A stretch of DNA of 64,000 nucleotides, from NCBI RefSeq assembly GCF_001590865.1, contig NZ_BBUY01000011.1, forward strand, positions 62,001-126,000, in the 5' to 3' direction. Source of the stretch: Streptomyces sp. NBRC 110611 (lineage in GTDB: Bacteria; Actinomycetota; Actinomycetes; Streptomycetales; Streptomycetaceae). The notes beneath the pieces were generated by a model that saw only the letters and a list, made by a program, of their open reading frames with translations, had not been told where the DNA came from and searched no databases. Below are positions 46,547 through 55,207 of the stretch, piece after piece (positions within the stretch are counted from its first letter, which is position 1; each line of letters begins with the position of its first letter). Position numbers and translations under genes: made by a program.

Positions 46547-48088
46547 ATGACAAGCCTGATCGTTCCAGTCATGATCACATTTGGGATCTTCCTGCTCGCG
46601 ATGGTGGCGGTAGGTATCTGGACGTATCAGGACACCCTGACCTTCTCCGACTTCGCCCTGGGCGGGCGACGGCTGAGCGCACCGGTGGCCGCGCTCTCCG
46701 CCGGCGCCAGTGATATGTCCGGCTGGCTGTTCCTGGGACTGCCCGGAGCAGTGTACGCGGGCGGCATCGGCGCCTCATGGCTCGCGGTCGGGCTGGCCAT
46801 CGGCACCTATCTCAACTGGCGCCTGGTGGCGCCCCGTTTGCGTACGTACACCGAGCGGGCCGGTGACGCCATGACGCTCTCGGCGTATCTGGAAGAACGT
46901 TTCGAAGACGGCAGCAGACTCCTGCGCGTGCTGTCGGCAACGGTCATCGTCGTCTTCTTCACCGTGTACGTCGCGAGCGGACTCCTCGCCGGAGGCGTGC
47001 TGTTCGAGGGGATCTTCGGCGGCGGCTTCGAATTTGCGCTGACCGTCTTCGCCGTGGTCATCGTCGTCTACACCGTCCTGGGCGGCTTCCGCGCCGTCAG
47101 CGTCACGCACTCGGTGCAGGCCACCCTGATGTTCGGCGCGGCCGTGGCCCTCCCCGCGATCGCCATCGGCATGTTCGGCGGCTTCGACGCGCTGCGTACC
47201 GCGATCACTGACAAGAGCACCTCTCTCCTGGACGTGACCGCCAAGGCCGGCTTCGGCGCCGACCGCTGGACATCCGGCGAGCCGCTCGGCGCCGTGGCCG
47301 TCGTCTCCCTCCTCGCCTGGGGGCTGGGCTACTTCGGCCAACCGCACATCCTGGTCCGCTTCATGAGCATCCGCAGCTCCCGTGACGTCCCCTTGGCCCG
47401 CCGTATCGGCGTGGGCTGGGTCGTGCTCTGCCTCGCGGGCGCCGCGCTCATCGGACTGGCGGGAATCGCCACGCTGGACCGCCCGCTGGACAACCCGGAG
47501 ACGGTCTTCATCGCACTCGCCGCCCAGCTGGTCAACCCGTGGGGCGCGGCCGTCCTGCTCGTCGCCGTACTGGCCGCGATCAAATCCAGCGCGGACAGCC
47601 AGCTGCTGGTCTCCGCGATGGCCCTCACCGAGGATTTCTACGGTGCTTTCCTCAAGCGGCGGGCCTCCGACGCGTCGAAGGTCCTGGCGGCCCGCGCGAC
47701 GGTGGTGGTGGTCGCCCTCGTCGCCTACGTCATCGCCCTGAGCGGCGGTGCCGTGCTCGACATCGTCGCGTACGCCTGGGCCGGTTTCGGGGCCGCCTTC
47801 GGCCCGGTGATCCTGCTGTCCCTCTACTGGCCGCGGATGACCCGCGCCGGAGCGATGGCCGGCATCGTGACCGGGGCGGCGACCGTCCTCCTCTGGAAAC
47901 AGATCGACCCGCTGCTCGGCCCACTGCAGTCGGGAATCTACGAAATGGTGCCCGGCGTGCTCGCGGCCACCGCTGCGGCGCTCCTCTTCGGCGCATTCGT
48001 CGGCCGCCCGCCGCGCCGCTCCTGGTCGGGCCCCATGGCGCCGAAGGCCGCCGCCGCACGCGGTCTGAGCGCACACGACATGGCATGA
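46547..48088 (+). CDS. putP: Sodium/proline symporter
   Basis: A 513-residue SSS-family transporter with 13 hydrophobic segments. Diagnostic segments are SDFALGGRRLSAPVAALSAGASDMSGW, VVIVVYTVLGGFRAVSVTHSVQA (SSS signature), YFGQPHILVRFM and AAIKSSADSQLLVSA. It imports proline with Na+, as nutrient and osmoprotectant. ATG at 46547 follows GAGGAG. It sits divergent from the Na+/H+ antiporter, linking sodium entry and exit. Confidence 0.95.
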   Translation: MTSLIVPVMITFGIFLLAMVAVGIWTYQDTLTFSDFALGGRRLSAPVAALSAGASDMSGWLFLGLPGAVYAGGIGASWLAVGLAIGTYLNWRLVAPRLRTYTERAGDAMTLSAYLEERFEDGSRLLRVLSATVIVVFFTVYVASGLLAGGVLFEGIFGGGFEFALTVFAVVIVVYTVLGGFRAVSVTHSVQATLMFGAAVALPAIAIGMFGGFDALRTAITDKSTSLLDVTAKAGFGADRWTSGEPLGAVAVVSLLAWGLGYFGQPHILVRFMSIRSSRDVPLARRIGVGWVVLCLAGAALIGLAGIATLDRPLDNPETVFIALAAQLVNPWGAAVLLVAVLAAIKSSADSQLLVSAMALTEDFYGAFLKRRASDASKVLAARATVVVVALVAYVIALSGGAVLDIVAYAWAGFGAAFGPVILLSLYWPRMTRAGAMAGIVTGAATVLLWKQIDPLLGPLQSGIYEMVPGVLAATAAALLFGAFVGRPPRRSWSGPMAPKAAAARGLSAHDMA

Positions 48089-48150
48089 CGCGCGGCGTCG
48101 CGGACGTCCCGTAGAACGGGGACGCGCCAAGGGGCACGCTCCTCGTCACC

Positions 48151-48387
48151 TCAGCGCTGGGGAGCGCCGGAAAGCGGACCGAACAGCTCAAGTACGGGTG
48201 CGAAGGACGTCGCCGCCTGTCCCACCCTGCCCTGGGGGCCGAGGTCGTTGAGCCTGGCCAGCTCGTAGTCCACGCTGAACAGCAGCGGACGGTCGGTCTG
48301 CGTGGCGTTCGCGGTGGCGGGCGAGACGCTCCCCATGGCTCCGGAGGCCAGGACAAGAGCCGCAAAAGTCCGGTGCATTCTGGTCAT
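48151..48387 (-). CDS. Small secreted protein of unknown function
   Basis: A 78-residue protein with a clear signal peptide (MHRTFAALVLASGAMGSVSPATA) and a mature part of about 50 residues (FSVDYELARLNDLG ... FAPVLELFGPL). It has no Cys. I recognise no family. It is convergent with putP. Confidence 0.6.
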   Translation of the reverse strand: MTRMHRTFAALVLASGAMGSVSPATANATQTDRPLLFSVDYELARLNDLGPQGRVGQAATSFAPVLELFGPLSGAPQR

Positions 48388-48642
48388 GCCGTTCTCAACG
48401 ACAGGTCAGCCGGAAGGCAACGCGCGGACGAAACACCGAAGTAGCGCGGACGTACCGCCGAAGAAGAGCCCACGCGCCACCGAAGGAGAGCCGACGGAGC
48501 GGCGTTGAAGGGCTGTTGGAGGGCTGACGAAGCCCGAAGTCGGTTTCACCAAAAAGGATCAGGAAAGATCAATAGGGAACAGGAAGGCTACAGTTAGCGG
48601 GCCTTGACCTGGCGTCACGGAGTGAAGGGGAGGGCGAGCCGC

Positions 48643-49353
48643 ATGGATATCGACGCCGCGGTGTTCGACGTTTTCGGGACCATGACCGACTGGCGGTCCA
48701 GTGTGGCCGACGCGTTGGCCGACATCGGTGACCAGGCGGGCCTGCGCGCCGACTGGCCCGCTGTCACCGACACTTGGCGCCGCCGCTACCGGCCCGCCCT
48801 GACCAGGGTCGTGACGGGACAGCTGCCCTGCATGCCCCTCGACGACCTGCACCGGCTCACCCTCGACGAGGCACTCGTCGCCCACGGCCTCGAAGCCCTC
48901 GGTGAGGCGGACCGGGACGCGCTGGTCGGAGCCTGGCACCGGCTGCGCGCCTGGCCGGACGCCGCGGCCGGTCTGGAACGGCTGCACGGCAGCCGCGTGA
49001 TCACCGCAACGCTGTCCAACGGCGGGGTCGGCCTCCTCACCCGCCTCACCAAGCGGACCGGGCTCCGCTTCGACTGCGTCCTCTCGGCCGAGCTGGCCAC
49101 GTCGTACAAGCCCGACCCACGGGTCTACCTGTCGGCCGCCGAACTGCTCCGCGTGGAGCCACAGCGGCTCCTGATGGTCGCCTGTCACGCGGACGACCTC
49201 GAAGCTGCCGCCGGCGCCGGGCTCCGCACCGCGTACATCCCGCGCCCGCTGGAGTGGGGACCGGAAGCCGCCCCGGTTCCGGCACCGGCGGAGGTCGATC
49301 TCATCGCCGCGGACGTCATCGATCTGGCGCGCATCCTCACCGGGGCCGGCTGA
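48643..49353 (+). CDS. HAD-superfamily haloacid dehalogenase, type II
   Basis: A 236-residue HAD hydrolase. Motif I is AVFDVFGTMTDW (nucleophile Asp), motif II ATLSNGG, motif III YKPDPRVY. The short cap and the FDVFGT form are typical of type II L-2-haloacid dehalogenases, though many such proteins are phosphatases. ATG at 48643 follows GGGGAGG. It stands alone. The upstream 255 bp include an A-rich stretch (48545-48600) that probably holds its promoter. Confidence 0.88.
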   Translation: MDIDAAVFDVFGTMTDWRSSVADALADIGDQAGLRADWPAVTDTWRRRYRPALTRVVTGQLPCMPLDDLHRLTLDEALVAHGLEALGEADRDALVGAWHRLRAWPDAAAGLERLHGSRVITATLSNGGVGLLTRLTKRTGLRFDCVLSAELATSYKPDPRVYLSAAELLRVEPQRLLMVACHADDLEAAAGAGLRTAYIPRPLEWGPEAAPVPAPAEVDLIAADVIDLARILTGAG

Positions 49354-49365
49354 GACGTCAGGTGC

Positions 49366-49725
49366 TCAGCAGGTGACGACCTTGCCGTAGGAGCCCCTGC
49401 CCCAATGCCAGGTCCATGCCTGACCGTGCTGGTAGGTCAGGCAGCGCGAGTCGGGTCCCCAGTCGATGACCACCTTCAGGTGCATGGCCTTGCCGCAGTC
49501 GTTCCCCACGGTCACCTTCTTCTCGTGCTTGATGACGTCCCGCCGGACGCACCCCGGGGCGGTGCCCAGGATGCCCGCGCCCTCCGTGGTCCCGGCGGTG
49601 GCGCGGTCGTCGGGGCCCACCTGCGCGGGCGCGGCCACCGCGGGCCCGGCGGGCAGGGCGAGCCCACCGCCGAGCGCCGCCGCGGCGACGGCGAGTACGA
49701 GGCGCTTGCGTAGCGTGTTCCTCAT
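49366..49725 (-). CDS. Secreted tendamistat-like small beta protein
   Basis: A 119-residue exported protein with a signal peptide ending PAVAAPA. The mature domain has four Cys. Cys2 to Cys3 (CGKAMHLKVVIDWGPDSRC) has the same 18-residue spacing and the xxKVV core of the alpha-amylase inhibitor tendamistat, and the last segment (CLTYQHGQAWTW) echoes the CYxxxPGQxT strand. The inhibitory Trp-Arg-Tyr triplet is absent: the equivalent loop reads IKHEKKV. It is probably the same two-disulfide fold with another target. The comparison is from memory. Confidence 0.65.
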   Translation of the reverse strand: MRNTLRKRLVLAVAAAALGGGLALPAGPAVAAPAQVGPDDRATAGTTEGAGILGTAPGCVRRDVIKHEKKVTVGNDCGKAMHLKVVIDWGPDSRCLTYQHGQAWTWHWGRGSYGKVVTC

Positions 49726-50075
49726 GACGCGGAGTCCTTTCCTCTGGTGCTCTGGCGTTCCCTGGCGTGAGGGAGGGCGGCGGGTCACGCCGCCCGAGCT
49801 GTGCCATCGAGCGTGCGGGGCAAACCGCCGGGAGGGCCACCCCCGCCGCCCAACTGCCGTACTCCTGGGATGTCCCACCCGCTGACCAGCGCGAACGGCA
49901 CGGGCCAGGACGCCGCTGTGGGACGCGGCACGGCATCCACCGCTCGGCCAGGGCTGCGGTGGAGCGGCGGGGGAGCCGAGTTCAGGCGAACCCGTGTCGG
50001 TCGGGAGCGCTGTCTGGCACAGTGTGGTGCGTTGTGTGGTATCGGGAGATCAGGAACTGATCCTGCGGGGGGACC
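49726..50075. promoter_or_regulatory. Divergent promoter region, secreted protein / patatin gene
   Basis: A 350-bp gap with no supported gene; open frames here are Arg/Pro-rich shadows. The right end has relatively T/G-rich sequence (50018-50045) followed by the dyad listed separately. Confidence 0.45.
50048..50062. promoter_or_regulatory. Perfect dyad GATCAG-n3-CTGATC before the patatin gene
   Basis: GATCAG (50048-50053) and CTGATC (50057-50062) flank GAA. The dyad ends 13 nt before the patatin start, just ahead of its G-run ribosome site. It could be an operator or block ribosome loading. Confidence 0.5.
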
Positions 50076-51188
50076 ATGCAGGCCGGTGAGGTCAAGAGCA
50101 CGCCTGAATACTGGGATTCGGCGCATCCTGTGCTGGAGATCCTGCGCGCCCGGCGCGACTCCGGAAGCTTACCGGGGCAGCGCAAGGACGGTGCGACCGT
50201 CGCCCTCGCCGTCGAGGGGGGCGGTATGCGCGGGGTGATCTCGGCGGCGATGCTCACCCAGCTCGAGGACTACGGCTTCACGAACGCCTTCGACGTGGTC
50301 TTCGGCTGCTCCTCCGGGGGAATCAACGCGGCCTACTTCCTCGCCGGGGAGACCTGGTATCCGCTGTCGATCTACTACGACGACCTGACGACCAAGCGGT
50401 TCGTCGACTTCTCCCGGATACTGCGCCGGCGCCCGATCCTGGACCTGGCCTACTCCTTCGACCACATCATGGAACGGGTCAAGCCCCTGGATTACGAGGC
50501 CGTTCTCAGGTCGGCGGTTCCCCTGGCCGTCCCGGTCACCGACGTCGATGCGCTGGAAACCGTGGTACTGCGGGACTTCGCCTCCAGACAGGACCTCAAA
50601 GCCGCGCTGCGCGCCTCCGCCTGGCTGCCGATCGCCCTCCCCGGCACCACCGCGACACCCGACGGGCGACGCGCCGTCGACGGCGGCGTGCTCACCGCCC
50701 TGCCGTTCCGGCTCGCGGTCAACGACGGCTGCACACACATCCTTTCCCTCAGTACGCGGCCGATGCGGCCGGCCGATGACCGGCTCTCCCTGCTGCACCG
50801 CGGCACGTATCTGCACCTCGAGCGGATGCGCCGCGGTCTCGGCAGCGGCTATCTGGCGGCGATCCGTCAGAAGCACCGCGATCAGGACTGGCTGCGCCGG
50901 CTGCGCACGGCCCCCGGAGCCGGTTCCCCGTACGTCCTCGATCTCGCACCGCTGCCCTGGATGCCCGAACTCAAACGGCACGAGCTGGACCGGCAGCGGC
51001 TTCTCGACAGCGCGCGCATGGCGTACGGGATCGCGTTCTGCGCCACCGAGGACAGGCCGGTCGAGCTGCTGCGCCGCGGAGGCATCCGTGCCATGCCGAG
51101 ACTGAGGGTGGTGGAATCCGCGGATGGCGAGCCAAGGCGCGACGCTGGATCTGCTGCTCGCAGCACTGCACGGCCTGACGGGATATAG
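50076..51188 (+). CDS. Patatin-like phospholipase
   Basis: A 370-residue lipid acyl hydrolase with a Ser-Asp dyad. The oxyanion loop is EGGGMRG (about 46-52), the nucleophile elbow GCSSGG (Ser about 79, GxSxG), and the catalytic Asp sits in VDGGVL (about 202). No signal peptide is present, so it acts in the cytoplasm or on the inner membrane face. The last 65 nt overlap the start of the membrane kinase-like gene, an unusually long overlap that suggests tight co-expression. It may remodel lipids in response to that protein. Confidence 0.92.
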   Translation: MQAGEVKSTPEYWDSAHPVLEILRARRDSGSLPGQRKDGATVALAVEGGGMRGVISAAMLTQLEDYGFTNAFDVVFGCSSGGINAAYFLAGETWYPLSIYYDDLTTKRFVDFSRILRRRPILDLAYSFDHIMERVKPLDYEAVLRSAVPLAVPVTDVDALETVVLRDFASRQDLKAALRASAWLPIALPGTTATPDGRRAVDGGVLTALPFRLAVNDGCTHILSLSTRPMRPADDRLSLLHRGTYLHLERMRRGLGSGYLAAIRQKHRDQDWLRRLRTAPGAGSPYVLDLAPLPWMPELKRHELDRQRLLDSARMAYGIAFCATEDRPVELLRRGGIRAMPRLRVVESADGEPRRDAGSAARSTARPDGI

Positions 51189-53505
51189 CGACCGGCACCT
51201 GGCCCGGTTGCGGACCCTGCTGGAGCTGACCGCCGACGACCAGCCGGAGACGGCCCGGCAGCGGGCCCGACGCCTCAAGCTGTGGCGACGCCTGCTGCAG
51301 GACATCCCCCTGGACGAGCGGTCGTTCGACGACCGGTTCGGCCTCGCCGGCAGACAGGCCGCGATCTCGGGCCTCACCTCCTGGTGCCTCGGCTACCGCG
51401 CGGAGCCCGAGCGGCGCCGCGCGAGCCTGGCTCCGCTGTACGGATTCGTCAGCCTTTTCCTGCTGACGCTGATCGGCCTCGCCGAATCCGAGGCGCAGCG
51501 TTCGCTTCCGCAGGCCACGGCCGACCTGGGCGGGAGCGACCGGGCGCTGACCCATGACTGCGCGGGCGTCTGCGGAGTACTCGTCACGGAGGACGCGGTG
51601 GCGGAGGTCATCGCCGAGGTCTACAGCCCGCAGCCGCAGCCCGGTCGGCGCCGTGCGGCCGCGGACACGGACCCCGCCGAGGGCGAATGGCGGGCGATGC
51701 AACGGAAGTTGCGGTTCCACCGGCACGGCACCACCTCGGTGATCCTGCGCGGCGCCACCGCGAGGACCGTTCACGGGACCCGCCCGGAATTCGCCCTCAA
51801 GCTGATCCTGTACCCGTTCACCAGGATCGGGACCCTCACGCGCGCCACCCGCGAGTACGCGGAGACGTACGGCACCTCCGGCACCGGTTCACGGCATCTG
51901 GTGCGGATCTGGGCCAGCTACGACAGCTGGATCCTGATGGACTTCATCAAAGGCAGGACGCTCGCCGAAGTCGTCCGCGAGGAGTGGCAGCGGGAAGCGG
52001 GCGTCCCGGGCCGCCCGCTCTCCCTCCGGCTCGACCGGCTCCGGGAGAAGGGGTCCCTGCTCTTCGACGCACTGGAGGACCTCCAGCGCATCGCGCGGGA
52101 AGCCCCGGCGCCCGGCCGGCGCATGGGCGTACACGCGGACCTCTCACCGTCCAACATCATCGTGTCCGACGCCGACGGCGCCTTCCGGCTCATCGATCTG
52201 GGCCGGAACTACCTCTACACCCACACCATCACCGGGAAGGCAGGAGCCGAGTCCGCCTTCATCGCGCCCGAGGTCAAGGCAGGCGACCATGAGATCGCCC
52301 GGGCCGACCTCTACTCGCTCGGCCAGCTGCTGGTCCTCTTCGGCACCGGAAGCGTGAGCCTCGACGGTGTGGTGCCGGACATCTTCTATATGCGCGCCGA
52401 TCTGCTCGCGCGCTTCCTGGAGGACCTGGTCGACGCCGATCCGGCGCGGCGACTGCTCATCTTCCCCACCGGTCCGGCGCCGTCCGTGTCGTTCGCCCAG
52501 CTGAGGAGCAGCTTCCTGGCGGAGCTCGAGATGGTGCAGGCCGCCGAGCGGGGCGAGTGCGATCTGCGGATCGAGACCGGCTGGCGGGCACTGCGCGAGC
52601 TGCTGCGCCCACTGGCCGGTGATCCGGGGCGCGAGTGGCGGCTGTGGCGGATGCGCAGGGGGCACAGCACGCACCCGGTCGCACACCGCCGGCTGTTCAC
52701 CAACTGGCTGCTCGCCTGGTCGCTGCTGTCGACGCTGATCTGGGCGGTGACGAACTCCACCGTGATCACCTGGCTGCTGCGGGACCTGGACCTCGACTGG
52801 GGAAACAAGCTGGTGGAACTGGTGCAGCACATCGGCGGCGACGGCAACGCCCCCGAGGGTCTCCCCATCGTCGACTCCTGGCGGCACAGCGACTACCACC
52901 TGCCGGACTGGCGCGCCAACCTGCCGGCCCGGATGGTCGGGCTCTCCTACGCCATCGCGGCGCCCAAGTACTACCAGATGCTCTTCGCCGGGCTCACCCC
53001 CCTCGCCATCGGGTGGCGGGCCGGCGCGATGACCCGGCTGGCCCTGGTGACCGAGGTGGTCATGCGGATGATGGCCGTCGCGCCGTGTGCGCTCGTGCTG
53101 GCGGTCACCCTTGTCGAACCCCGCTGGTGGCCGATCAACTCGGCGATCGGGCAGTGCCTGACGTGGCTCGCGAACTTCGTGACCCTCGCCTACGTCCGCG
53201 CGGTCATCACCCGCTCGCGCCGGCTCGGGCTCAGCACGGTCCCCGGCGACGACGGCAAGATCACCGGCCTGTCGTCGTTCGCCCAGTGGGTGCCGACCTC
53301 GCTGTTCTACGCCATGGCCGTGCTGACCATCGGCACCTGTCTCTACCTCCAGCTCCTCCAGGACGTCTATGTGTACGCGCTCGCCGTCACCTCGACCAAT
53401 GTCTTCCTCTTCTACGTCATCAAGTGCGGCGTCGGCGGTCCGACGATCCGGGTGACGATGGTCCGCACCTGCCTGGCCGCCGAACGCGTGGGCAGGTGCC
53501 GGTAG
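51124..53505 (+). CDS. Membrane protein with protein-kinase-like domain
   Basis: A 793-residue protein. Residues 1-180 are helical with one hydrophobic stretch (LYGFVSLFLLTLIGLAE). A kinase-like domain follows (about 190-470): a possible strand-3 lysine in EFALKLIL (about 225), the catalytic loop as HADLSPSN (about 337, for HRDxxxxN) and the metal motif as IDLG (for DFG). The APE-like segment is IAPEVKAGD. The C-terminal part (about 526-780) has about six membrane helices. No glycine-rich loop is obvious. It may phosphorylate protein or a small molecule, or be a pseudokinase. Start at 51124 overlaps the patatin gene; no later in-frame ATG comes before the kinase domain. Confidence 0.8.
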   Translation: MASQGATLDLLLAALHGLTGYSDRHLARLRTLLELTADDQPETARQRARRLKLWRRLLQDIPLDERSFDDRFGLAGRQAAISGLTSWCLGYRAEPERRRASLAPLYGFVSLFLLTLIGLAESEAQRSLPQATADLGGSDRALTHDCAGVCGVLVTEDAVAEVIAEVYSPQPQPGRRRAAADTDPAEGEWRAMQRKLRFHRHGTTSVILRGATARTVHGTRPEFALKLILYPFTRIGTLTRATREYAETYGTSGTGSRHLVRIWASYDSWILMDFIKGRTLAEVVREEWQREAGVPGRPLSLRLDRLREKGSLLFDALEDLQRIAREAPAPGRRMGVHADLSPSNIIVSDADGAFRLIDLGRNYLYTHTITGKAGAESAFIAPEVKAGDHEIARADLYSLGQLLVLFGTGSVSLDGVVPDIFYMRADLLARFLEDLVDADPARRLLIFPTGPAPSVSFAQLRSSFLAELEMVQAAERGECDLRIETGWRALRELLRPLAGDPGREWRLWRMRRGHSTHPVAHRRLFTNWLLAWSLLSTLIWAVTNSTVITWLLRDLDLDWGNKLVELVQHIGGDGNAPEGLPIVDSWRHSDYHLPDWRANLPARMVGLSYAIAAPKYYQMLFAGLTPLAIGWRAGAMTRLALVTEVVMRMMAVAPCALVLAVTLVEPRWWPINSAIGQCLTWLANFVTLAYVRAVITRSRRLGLSTVPGDDGKITGLSSFAQWVPTSLFYAMAVLTIGTCLYLQLLQDVYVYALAVTSTNVFLFYVIKCGVGGPTIRVTMVRTCLAAERVGRCR

Positions 53506-53569
53506 CCGTTCCGTCCTGCGCAGTTACTGTGATCTGCGCTTTCGCGAGCTGCCGGTCAGGCACACGGCT

Positions 53570-53611
53570 GAGGAGGGGGAGACCGCGGTGGCCGGCGGTC
53601 TCCCCCTCCTC
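53570..53611. terminator. Bidirectional 17-bp hairpin terminator
   Basis: Arms 53570-53586 and 53595-53611 are perfect complements around an 8-nt loop. It lies between the convergent kinase-like and alkaline phosphatase genes, 65 nt after one stop and 11 nt from the other. Confidence 0.85.
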
Positions 53612-53621
53612 CCGTTGCCGG

Positions 53622-55004
53622 TCAGTGCAGCCGCAGCGCCTTACGGACCGTCGTGAACAGGTCGGTCTGGTTCGTCACGCCGAGCACCCGGTACGCCTGC
53701 GGGCCCTGGGCCGCGATCCGCACCTGGGTTCCGGTGTGCTCCTGGGCCTGACCCGGTGTGTTCGTCGAGTAGTTGACCTTCAGCTGCCGGCCCTCGTTCG
53801 TGACCAGGGTGGAGGACAGGCCGGGCGGGGTGGCCTCCAGCGGGACGATCTGGCTGGTGTGGCCGTGGTCGGCGGTGGTCACCACGAGCGTGTCGGGGTG
53901 CTTGGCCGCGTAGTCCCGGGCCACCTTGACCGCGCGGTCGAACGCCGCGGTCTCGCCGATCTGCCCGCACGGGTCGGCCGCGTGGTCCCGCTTGTCGATC
54001 GAGGCGCCCTCGATCTGCAGGAAGAAGCCCTTCTTGGACTGCTTGGCCTGCTGCTTGGCCTCCAGGAGCTGGAGGGCCTTGGTGGCGGAGTCGGCGAGGC
54101 TCGGTGTGGTGCGCGGCCGCTCCGGGTTGGAGGTCACACACCGCTGCGGGTCCGTGCCGCCGACCGCGGCCGCCTTGCCGGTCCACTCCACCGGCACATT
54201 GCCCGGGGCGAACAGGCCGAGCACCGGCTTCCCGGCCTTCGCCGCCTTGAGCGAGGCCCGGTCGGTGACGACCTGGTAGCCCAGCTTCCGCGCCTGCTCG
54301 GTGACCGTCAGCCCCTTGTACGTGCCGTTGGTGACCTTCTGGTCGAAACGCTGCTTGCCGCCGCCGAGCAGCACGTCCACCTTGTGGTCGACGGACTGCT
54401 CGGCGATCGAGCCCGGCCCGCCGGCCGCGACCGCGTCGCTGGGGCACTTGGCCATGTCGGCCGGGCCCTGGCACGAGCGGTCGGAGACGTGCGAGGCGAG
54501 CGCCGCCGGAGTCGCGTCGGTCACCTCGGCGGTGGTGACGCTGCCGGTGGCGTAGCCGTTCTTCTGGGCCAGCTCCAGGATCGTGGGCACGGCCTTGTCC
54601 GTGCCGGGCGTCTTGGAGAGGCGGCCGTTGACGGTCTTGGTGCCGGTCGCCCAGCCGGTGGCGCTCGCCGCGGAGTCGGTCACGTAGTCCGGGCTGCCGT
54701 CGGCGCGCACCGAGTACGTCGTGTACGTACCGGTCAGCGGGAACTTGTCCATGTTCAGCCGGCCGTTGGCGCCCACGGTGTAGTCACGGGCCAGGGTGAT
54801 CTCCGAGTCGCCCATACCGTCGCCGATCAGCAGGATGACGTTCTTCGCCTTCCCGCCCTTGACCGCGTGCTCGGCCTGCGCCGTGGTGTCGGACGCGCCG
54901 GCGCCGGAGCTGGCGCCGGCGGCGGAGGCCACGGCCACGGCGGCCGTGGTGGCGGCGACCACGGCGCCGGCGATCGTGAGGTGGCGGCGGGACGGTATGT
55001 GCAT
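53622..55004 (-). CDS. Secreted alkaline phosphatase, PhoA family
   Basis: A 460-residue exported phosphomonoesterase. It has a twin-Arg-like basic start (SRRHLTIAGAVV) and an Ala-rich signal. The metal and nucleophile motifs are LLIGDGMGD and TDSAASATGWATG (phosphorylated Ser about 112), with later ligands in IEGASIDKRDHA and TTADHGHTS. A PHO-box-like direct repeat lies 60-80 nt upstream of the start, so phosphate starvation control through PhoP is expected. It converges on the kinase-like gene. Confidence 0.95.
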   Translation of the reverse strand: MHIPSRRHLTIAGAVVAATTAAVAVASAAGASSGAGASDTTAQAEHAVKGGKAKNVILLIGDGMGDSEITLARDYTVGANGRLNMDKFPLTGTYTTYSVRADGSPDYVTDSAASATGWATGTKTVNGRLSKTPGTDKAVPTILELAQKNGYATGSVTTAEVTDATPAALASHVSDRSCQGPADMAKCPSDAVAAGGPGSIAEQSVDHKVDVLLGGGKQRFDQKVTNGTYKGLTVTEQARKLGYQVVTDRASLKAAKAGKPVLGLFAPGNVPVEWTGKAAAVGGTDPQRCVTSNPERPRTTPSLADSATKALQLLEAKQQAKQSKKGFFLQIEGASIDKRDHAADPCGQIGETAAFDRAVKVARDYAAKHPDTLVVTTADHGHTSQIVPLEATPPGLSSTLVTNEGRQLKVNYSTNTPGQAQEHTGTQVRIAAQGPQAYRVLGVTNQTDLFTTVRKALRLH

Positions 55005-55063
55005 GGCGGGGATTCCTCGATTCGCAGGTGGCCCACGGGGCAGACGAGCGCCAGCTCACCAGC

Positions 55064-55085
55064 CGTCGGTGAACCGCAGGTGACA
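55064..55085 (-). promoter_or_regulatory. PHO box: two 11-nt direct repeats
   Basis: On the minus strand TGTCACCTGCG (55085-55075) is followed directly by GTTCACCGACG (55074-55064). These match the 11-nt PhoP direct-repeat unit of Streptomyces (GTTCACC core) and sit in front of the alkaline phosphatase gene. Two adjacent units in phase make a minimal PhoP site. Confidence 0.7.
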
Positions 55086-55207
55086 TTCCGGCGCTGTTGC
55101 CGCATCGGGGACATGACAGAAGCCGGTGCGATGGCCGCCTGTCGTCCGCTGGGGAGGGTGCGATCCCGCTGGGCGTCCTCACCGCCCGGACTCCGGTACG
55201 GGTCTGG

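Noticed and set aside
48089..48150. Possible hairpin between putP and the small secreted protein gene
   Set aside because: Only about 6 bp can pair; too weak to call.
49785..50126. Minus-strand open frame across the patatin promoter
   Set aside because: Arg/Pro-rich, overlaps the dyad and the patatin start, no ribosome site.
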